From Karalla daura (taxonomy: Eukaryota > Chordata > Actinopteri > Chaetodontiformes > Leiognathidae), in assembly GCA_029224185.1 (NCBI GenBank), contig CM055211.1, positions 1,515,453 to 1,579,452 of the forward strand: DNA of 64,000 nt, read 5' to 3'. Position 1 is the first letter of the stretch. Each line of letters begins with the position of its first letter. The position numbers were made by a program, and so were the translations under genes. Of the stretch, positions 58,493 to 64,000 are shown one piece after another. The notes beneath the pieces are model-generated. The model was not told where the DNA came from. It made no database searches and saw nothing but the letters and a program-made list of their open reading frames with translations.

Positions 58493-60351
58493 CATGTGTG
58501 AACGCTAATGCATAAAACTCAATAAATCAATCAGCTGTGTGTTCTTGTGGCTTAAAAGCTGCTTTTCCACAAAATGCATTTGGTCTCAGAGTGCAGGGAA
58601 ACTGTCCACACGCACACGCACACACACACACACACATCGATTGATAACACAAGAAGTGTGGACACGTCGCGTAAAACCCTCGGAACGAGTACGTTTGTTC
58701 ACGCGGAAGGAAACCAAAAGAAAAATGAGGATCACATGACAAGACCTTTTCAAGAAGTCAAAAGACTACTTGTAGTGCTGATTGTATATATCGTGCAAGT
58801 GGCATACTGAGTAAAAAATGGTGTATAACAGGTGTTCCAGTGGAGGCAGAAGACGCTAGGAGACGCCAGGGACGCACCTTAAAGGCGATGGGCAGCGTCT
58901 TGTTGCACCTCCAGTGTGTGGGCAGCACGGAGCACAGGAAGTTGGGGCTGTCCGTCTTCACCAGCTCGCCCGGATGATCCGAGATCACCTGGAGACAGTG
59001 AGCACACACACACACACACACACACACAGCTCGTCAGGTTCCCCGGTTACACTCTGCCCCCCGGACGGGTAAAAGAAAAGAAGCGGGACCCTGGCCCCGT
59101 ACCTCCACCATGCCGCGGTCGGCCATGCGCAGCTTGCCCACCAGCGCCGCTCCACCCCCGGCCTCCTGGGCGCCCAGGGGCAGCGCCTCGGCCATCTTCC
59201 CCCCCGAGGCAAGGGTGGTGGATGGGGGGGTGTACCGCCGGCCAGGGGCTGGGTCTGCCAGGAGGGAGAGAGGGAGAGAGAGAGAGGGAGAGAGACCTGA
59301 GGTCAGGAGGCTTCATTTTGCTTTGATGCTGCACAAAATAATTGCTAAATGTGCTTTTAACAAATATTTGATTTCCATCCAGTTACCTTGTTCCTCCTCA
59401 AGTATTACTATTAGTGAAATATTTATAGTACAGCTTATATACTGCATAGGCAGCATAACTCTAACTCTATATATCCACCTAGTTTTAAGAAATCTAGTGT
59501 TTTTTATTTTTCTACTATGTACAGTAATTACATTTGATGTATTCTACTTTTCTAATTTATGGACTGGGAACGCAGCCCGTTGAATGTCTCTGTGGCCGGG
59601 CTGTCGAGCTCTCTCGACAGATCTAGATATTTTGTAATAATCGCGGCTGGACGAGACGTTTGAGAAGGTCCCCTCAGCCTCACTTTTTTTTTTTTCCAGC
59701 GGATGAATAAGAAATCCAGCTCATATCCTTGAGGATTTGGTGCATTTCATCTGCTCCCTCGCCCCACACACACACACACACACACAACCTTTATTGCTAA
59801 AAAAAAAGAAATAACAGAGGCCGATGCGTTCTGACGCTTTTAAGGCGAAGCTGGCGTGTTCGTCTGTCGGCCGGTAGGACGGGTCGACTGCGATTCAGAA
59901 AAATCATTCACACAGAAATAAAGAGGATGTATGAAACCAGATAGGGATGGAACACAGCGACACACACACACACGCACGCACACACACGCTCTCCCAGGGC
60001 ATGATGACACACTCTGTGGTCATGCAGAGTTGAATACCAGACTGTGCAGTCATGAACCTAAACACAGCAGCAGCTCTCCTGCTCTCCGAGCCTCCAGCAT
60101 GGCCTGGGCCGAGCGGTGGGGAGCCTCTAATCGAGCCTGTGTGTGTGTGTGTCTGTCTCTCTCTCTCTCTCTGTCTGTTTGTCTCTCTGTCTGTCTGTCT
60201 CTCTGCCTGCCTGCCTGCCTGCAGAGTCAGTGGCTCTCGTCTCGTTGGGCCTGTCAGTCGGCCAACCCACAATTGAAGCCACATGCTGGCGGTTTGCAGC
60301 CGAGTTTACGGTTTGAAAGCCTCCCACCCGCTACCAGGCGGGCCCAGGCCG

Positions 60352-60387
<36 letters not shown>

Positions 60388-61157
60388 TCACACCTCGTCC
60401 AGGCCCGGAGGTCAACGTGCAGGCCCACTGCGCATTACATGGCCCTGGGAGAGCTTCTCAGACACGATGCGTCCCACCAAATGGAGACACAAGCCAGCAT
60501 GGAGGAGGAAACGTGGCTGACCCGAGCGTTCGTCTCTTTAATTTCAGACGGCGTGCTGCAATGGGTTAGCCCAGTCCGTCAGCTGGTCTCAGACCAGTGG
60601 CGGGGGGGAAGCAGCCCAGAGACACTTGCTCTGTCCCTCAGACACATTTTGACCAAATTAAGGATTTAAAACAGTGGACGGGTTTTATGGGTGACATCAA
60701 ATATGTGTAAATATGGATACATTTAAATACTTTCTAATTCTTTCTGACTCTTTTTTTTTGGTTTGTAATGTCGAGGGCATCACACTATTGATATTTCCAC
60801 AGCCGCTAAATGCATCACATCCCTGAGAATACAGCTCGCCACCCTTGGCACACACCGACGCGCACAACCATGTATTTTCTCTTTCGGTCTCAATATGCGT
60901 GTGTAACCGGCAAGCCGGGCAAGCTGCATGTATCAGATGCAGCTGCGGCATGCCACACCGCAACACAGGAAGAGGCGAAAAGTGGATTTCTTATTTCTTT
61001 TTCTCTACATTTTGCAAATTTTCCACGACTCCTGAACTCGGTCTGTTGCAAACTTTTTTTTTCTTTTTCCTTTTTAGAAAATGATCACAGAAGAGTTAAA
61101 AAAAAGCAGAGGATTTTTTTTCTCTTTACCGTATTTCGCGTCCCACAGGAACACCAT
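46103..61157 (-). CDS. runx1: Runt-related transcription factor 1, proximal-promoter form
   Basis: RUNX1 binds TGYGGT sites with CBF-beta and directs blood stem-cell formation. Exons: 61130-61157 (MVFLWDAKY), 59103-59254, 58878-58988, 56832-56988, 52257-52361, 50805-51014, 46744-46890 and 46103-46656; phases close for 487 aa. The Runt domain (about residues 60-185) has SPNFLCSVLPTHWRCNKTLP, MAGNDENYSAELRNATAA, RFVGRSGRGKSFTLTITVF and AIKITVDGPREPRR. THWR, TLVTVMAG and AIKITVDG favour RUNX1 over RUNX2/3. Next come SYDQSYPYLGQI, DLTAFSDPR, YHTYLPPPYP and SYQFSMMAG, then the Groucho-binding VWRPY end. Exons of 157 and 105 nt equal the human Runt exons. The human 254-nt exon is here two exons (152 and 111 nt) separated by a 114-bp intron. 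A seven-His run (GGT repeats at about 50888-50908) is unusual. The distal-promoter exon must lie beyond the right edge. donson is also linked to RUNX1 in human 21q22. Confidence 0.95.
47202..47280. repeat. (CA)n microsatellite in a runx1 intron
   Basis: About 79 bp of CA. Further CA/GT runs in runx1 introns lie near 49330-49402, 50757-50794, 53168-53265, 53397-53439, 54010-54050, 54456-54494, 55293-55328, 57929-57977 and 58437-58490. Confidence 0.95.
50575..50650. repeat. Interstitial telomere-like (CCCTAA)n block
   Basis: About 75 bp of CCCTAA units mixed with CCCCAA and a few TCTAA variants, inside the runx1 intron between exons 46744-46890 and 50805-51014. The unit is the vertebrate telomere repeat. 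Confidence 0.9.
52120..52205 (+). repeat. Fragment of the same fish repeat as at 4005
   Basis: It contains gtgatggcctggagacctgt, then ccagggtgta, and ends near gatggatggatg, the typical right half of a common teleost repeat. It lies 50 bp from the 3' border of the 52257-52361 runx1 exon. Confidence 0.65.
55567..55972 (+). mobile_element. hAT transposon remnant with BED-finger fragment
   Basis: The left end ggtggttctcaactggtggg resembles hAT terminal repeats. The right part gtgggtcgccacttaatgac, then tgtgtcccagagtgagacc, resembles the matching internal border. Between them an ORF from 55727 encodes MAKSKCDPGYLKCGFSYV and QCVVRGEVLANES, like the start of ZBED5/Buster-type transposases. The second zinc-binding Cys of the BED finger is replaced by Arg and the frame stops near 55894. 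It is a dead, internally deleted copy in a runx1 intron. Confidence 0.75.
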
Positions 61158-62350
61158 TTGTGCGCCACGGTGCGCCCACAGATACTCAACTTCCCCGATC
61201 TTCGCAGTAAATCTCCCGATTTCGCAGTGAAATCAAGGGCGCACTCTCCTCTTTTTCTTCTTCACCCTCCTCCTCCTCCTCCTTCTTCTTTTTCTTCTTC
61301 TTTTTCTTTCTCGTCTCGCTCTTCCTCTCTTTCCTCTCGCTGCGGAGCTTTTATCCGCTCCGGCTCAAGCGCGGTCCGCGGCAGATGTCCGGCAGCCTCG
61401 AGGTTGGGGGGGGAAATAAAACGGCACTAGTGGGGCGTTTCTCTCGTCTGCCCCATGAAAATCAAAAAGTCACTCTTCGAAAAAGAAAAGAAAAAAGAAC
61501 AGCACCGCTCCCCCGCACGCGCTTCTCTCCCCGCGTGGGATAAAACCGGTGGAATGCTCTTGTTAAAATCCCGTTTCTAAGGCCTCGGTCCCTCTCCTGC
61601 TCTCTCTCTCTCTCTCTCTCTCTCCCTTCGCCCCTGGATGAATGGACATCCCCGCTGACAGGGCCACGCTTTTACCTCTCTGTTTGCGTCTCATCGCGGC
61701 CGCGCGGCCAATGGGGGGGCTCGCCGCCGCCTGTCGCCGGACGCCGCCCGGCCAATCAGCGTCGTGTCCGCGTCGGGGGGAGGCGGGGCTTAGCGCGCCG
61801 GGGAGCCGAGCGGAGCGGAGCCGCACTTCCCCCCGCGGCGCAAGCGGAGCGCGCCTCCGCACAAGTTTGCAGTCGCACGCAGCACTGTGAGCAGGCGCTC
61901 CTCTTGCAGACCACAGAGTCTCTATTATTCATCATATCTAACTATAACGACAACAACAATCTCGCTGAAAGCCAAGACCATTCCGTGCCGACTGAGTACA
62001 AATAGTAAACAGATGAACACCTTCAAGTCACCCATTAACTCCAACAATATACAACTGCGCTCTGACCACATTTACCGGAACTGTAACTCCTCAACAGCCA
62101 TTATGTGTTGAAGCGGGAGGTTACACACAGACAGACTAAAGAATACAAAGAGCGGACCAAAAAACTCGAGAGGGTCTCACCATATTCAAGTCAGATCAAC
62201 AACCTGTGAGGAGCAAGACCCGCACAGTGGAAGCAGTGCACCGGGTGTAGTACCATATGCGGACAATAGGGGGCAGTATGTGATCTAAGTCCCAGCTCCG
62301 GCGCCGTGGCTCCAGTGTGTTCCCACCTGGGAGGCTGAGAGTGAAGCCGC
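61158..62350 (-). promoter_or_regulatory. Proximal (P2-type) promoter and 5' UTR region of runx1
   Basis: Directly upstream of the MVFLWDAKY start exon. It includes a pyrimidine-rich 5' leader (61255-61345), a CT run (61597-61624) and a CpG-dense block at about 61660-61865 with a GC box (ggcggggctt near 61782). Its position matches the RUNX P2 promoter, which drives the shorter N-terminal form. No TATA box on the minus strand is convincing, as expected for a CpG-island promoter. Confidence 0.6.
62265..62281 (+). promoter_or_regulatory. CTCF-like motif upstream of runx1
   Basis: The sequence acaatagggggcagtat matches the AGGGGGCAGTA half of the CTCF motif well; its left half is weaker. It lies about 1.1 kb upstream of the start codon. 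Confidence 0.4.
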
Positions 62351-64000
62351 GGCCTCACACCGAAACCGTCGGGGTGTCTCGGAGCCAGACTTTAAAAATG
62401 GTTTCACGAGCTCTCGCAGGCGGTTCGAGTCTGAATTATTTCGGGGGGCCCGATTTAAATGTCGCCCCCGCGGCTTGCATCAGTAAAAATTAAATGTTCC
62501 CTCCTGTCCCCGCTTGGATGATGAATGCTCCAGTTTTTTTGCAATTAAATTTGGTTTAAATCCAAATCACTTCCCCAGAAACCCTCCCCTCCCTTTTTAT
62601 CGAACGTGTGAGTTTTAGGAGCTGTCGTTTCAGAATCTGATGGGGGTTTTTATGGCTCTAGACAGACGTATCGCTGCAAAAGGATCGAGTCCATTAGGAA
62701 TTGTACAGAAAACACACAGTTCTGTTTCTCTCTCAGCCTTGTGTCACCCATTAATGCTCCTTTCATATTTTTGGTTTCAGTTTCGCTCAGTCGGCCACAT
62801 GGAGGAAGAAGCAGAAATGCGGTGGATAAATCGAGGTAAAGTTCACATCCGTGACCAGAATGACACAAAACATATACATATAAATGTGCATTTCCAAGGA
62901 GTGACGATTTTGCAGATCATTTTTGTTTGTCAAGGAGCTGTAAAAATTTCAAATGAACGCGAGAGATTTGTAAAAAAAAAAAAAAAAACAGAGTCAAAGA
63001 GAAAAGAGTTAAAGCGGATGAGGTGGGCCGTGCGTGTGCCCGCTCTGGGAGCCACCGGATTTCGATTCGGGTCAAATCAACGCGCTGTCGGATGGGTTTT
63101 AGTGAAACGCCAGTAACTCTCCACCCGTCCCTCCGTAGCCAAAGGGGGGATGATAAAATATGTAAACGCCTCCGCTCTCTCGTCTCGGCCCGAGACGGAC
63201 GCGACGCGATTCGCCCTCGGAAATATCTATTTTTCACTTCCTCATCGGAGGGGCGGGGGCGGGGGGGGCGTGGGGGGGGCATTTGTCCCTTTGCCCCTTT
63301 GCACCGGTTATCTGACGATCACCTTGTGAGAGGTTTGAGTCGAGTCGAAAGCGAGTTGAAATTTCAGTGGCCGCCAGAATCTGCACGATCGGGCCCCCGG
63401 CCCCCGCTCGCCTTCGCTTCCCCTTTTCACGCCATCAGATGACGGAGGCCGGCCGCGCGCCCCTCAGGCCCCCCCCCCCCCCCCCGTCAATCTGCAACTT
63501 CATCAAACGTGGCGTCATCAAATCTGACTCTGGCCGGTTATCCCTCGCAGAACCGCACGTATAAATAATGCATGCGCCGAAGGGTGCTCTGAAACTATAT
63601 ATCCGTGAAATTTTTTTAGGCCCGGGGCCAACGGGAACGGACGGCTTCCATAGAAACAAAGTGAGCCGAGACGCTCGGTGGCAATTCATCATCGTGCGGG
63701 CGCGGGCCGCGTCCTCGGTTATTTGTGGCAGCGTTGGGGAAACAAGGCTTTAAGATGCTCCCGAAACCACAAAATGTCTGAAACTTGATATTTCACATTT
63801 TAAGGGCTAAATAGCCTCTTTAAAAAAAAATGGAGTGTGCCTGTTTTGACCAAAGCAGCCGAGCTCTTCTCCCCTCAGAAAACAATGTGAAAACGCTGCT
63901 TTTCAATGAACGGAAGACGCGATTGTAACACACAGAGACGCAGATAAAACGGCAGGACAGAGCAGAGGGAGAAAAGACATGACAGAGGGGGGGGGGGGGG
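62351..64000. other. DNA upstream of runx1
   Basis: No coding exon is supported. A non-repetitive AT-rich stretch at 62465-62600 and a mixed stretch at 63490-63760 are the best candidates for conserved regulatory DNA. G/C runs occur at 63250-63285, 63465-63485 and the right edge. Confidence 0.45.

Noticed and set aside
61642..62111. Plus-strand open frames in the runx1 promoter
   Set aside because: Short, no family likeness, in CpG-island DNA. A divergent transcript is possible but nothing shows it.

Overview
The window is nuclear DNA from a ray-finned fish, most likely a percomorph teleost. Spliced vertebrate genes carry canonical GT-AG introns, many of them only 80-300 bp. CA/GT, CT and GATA microsatellites are dense, and there are fish-type SINE, LINE and hAT remnants. 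No bacterial, organellar or CRISPR features were seen. All gene models below were spliced by hand from conserved protein segments, splice signals and phase bookkeeping.

Layout, left to right. (1) 26-5099, minus: first six coding exons of arpc2 (Arp2/3 complex subunit 2), running off the left edge. (2) 8539-9603, plus: single-coding-exon CXCR1/CXCR2-type chemokine receptor. (3) 11609-14936, plus: slc19a1 (reduced folate carrier), five coding exons, with one extra base in a C-run that breaks the frame. (4) 17976-30220, minus: tandem array of CD2/SLAM/CD48-like immunoglobulin receptor units. Unit A (17976-21411) is complete with ten exons. Unit B has frameshifts in its C2 exon and no membrane exon. 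Unit C has only signal peptide plus V exons. Unit D lacks its 3' half. A, B and C share a TATA-like motif exactly 47 bp from the ATG; A and B also share an interferon-response-like element about 142 bp from it. (5) 30906-34838, minus: complete 13-exon cytochrome P450 of the CYP4F type. (6) 36206-38487, plus: compact five-exon insulin-receptor-substrate-like adaptor (PH, PTB, three YMxM motifs). (7) 39114-42417, minus: donson (replication factor), interrupted by a 100-N assembly gap and several apparent 1-2 nt frame breaks. (8) 46103-61157, minus: runx1 from a start exon encoding MVFLWDAKYD to the terminal VWRPY, including an apparently extra 114-bp intron. (9) 61158-64000: GC-rich promoter and upstream DNA of runx1.

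The genes do not form one pathway, but several are immune or blood related: a neutrophil-type chemokine receptor, the SLAM-like receptor array, the haematopoietic regulator runx1 and the leukocyte actin factor arpc2. arpc2 with the CXCR gene recalls human 2q35. slc19a1, donson and runx1 recall human chromosome 21q22. The window may therefore join two ancestral linkage blocks. The most interesting part is the receptor array, where all V and C2 exons are phase-compatible but only one unit has a membrane anchor.
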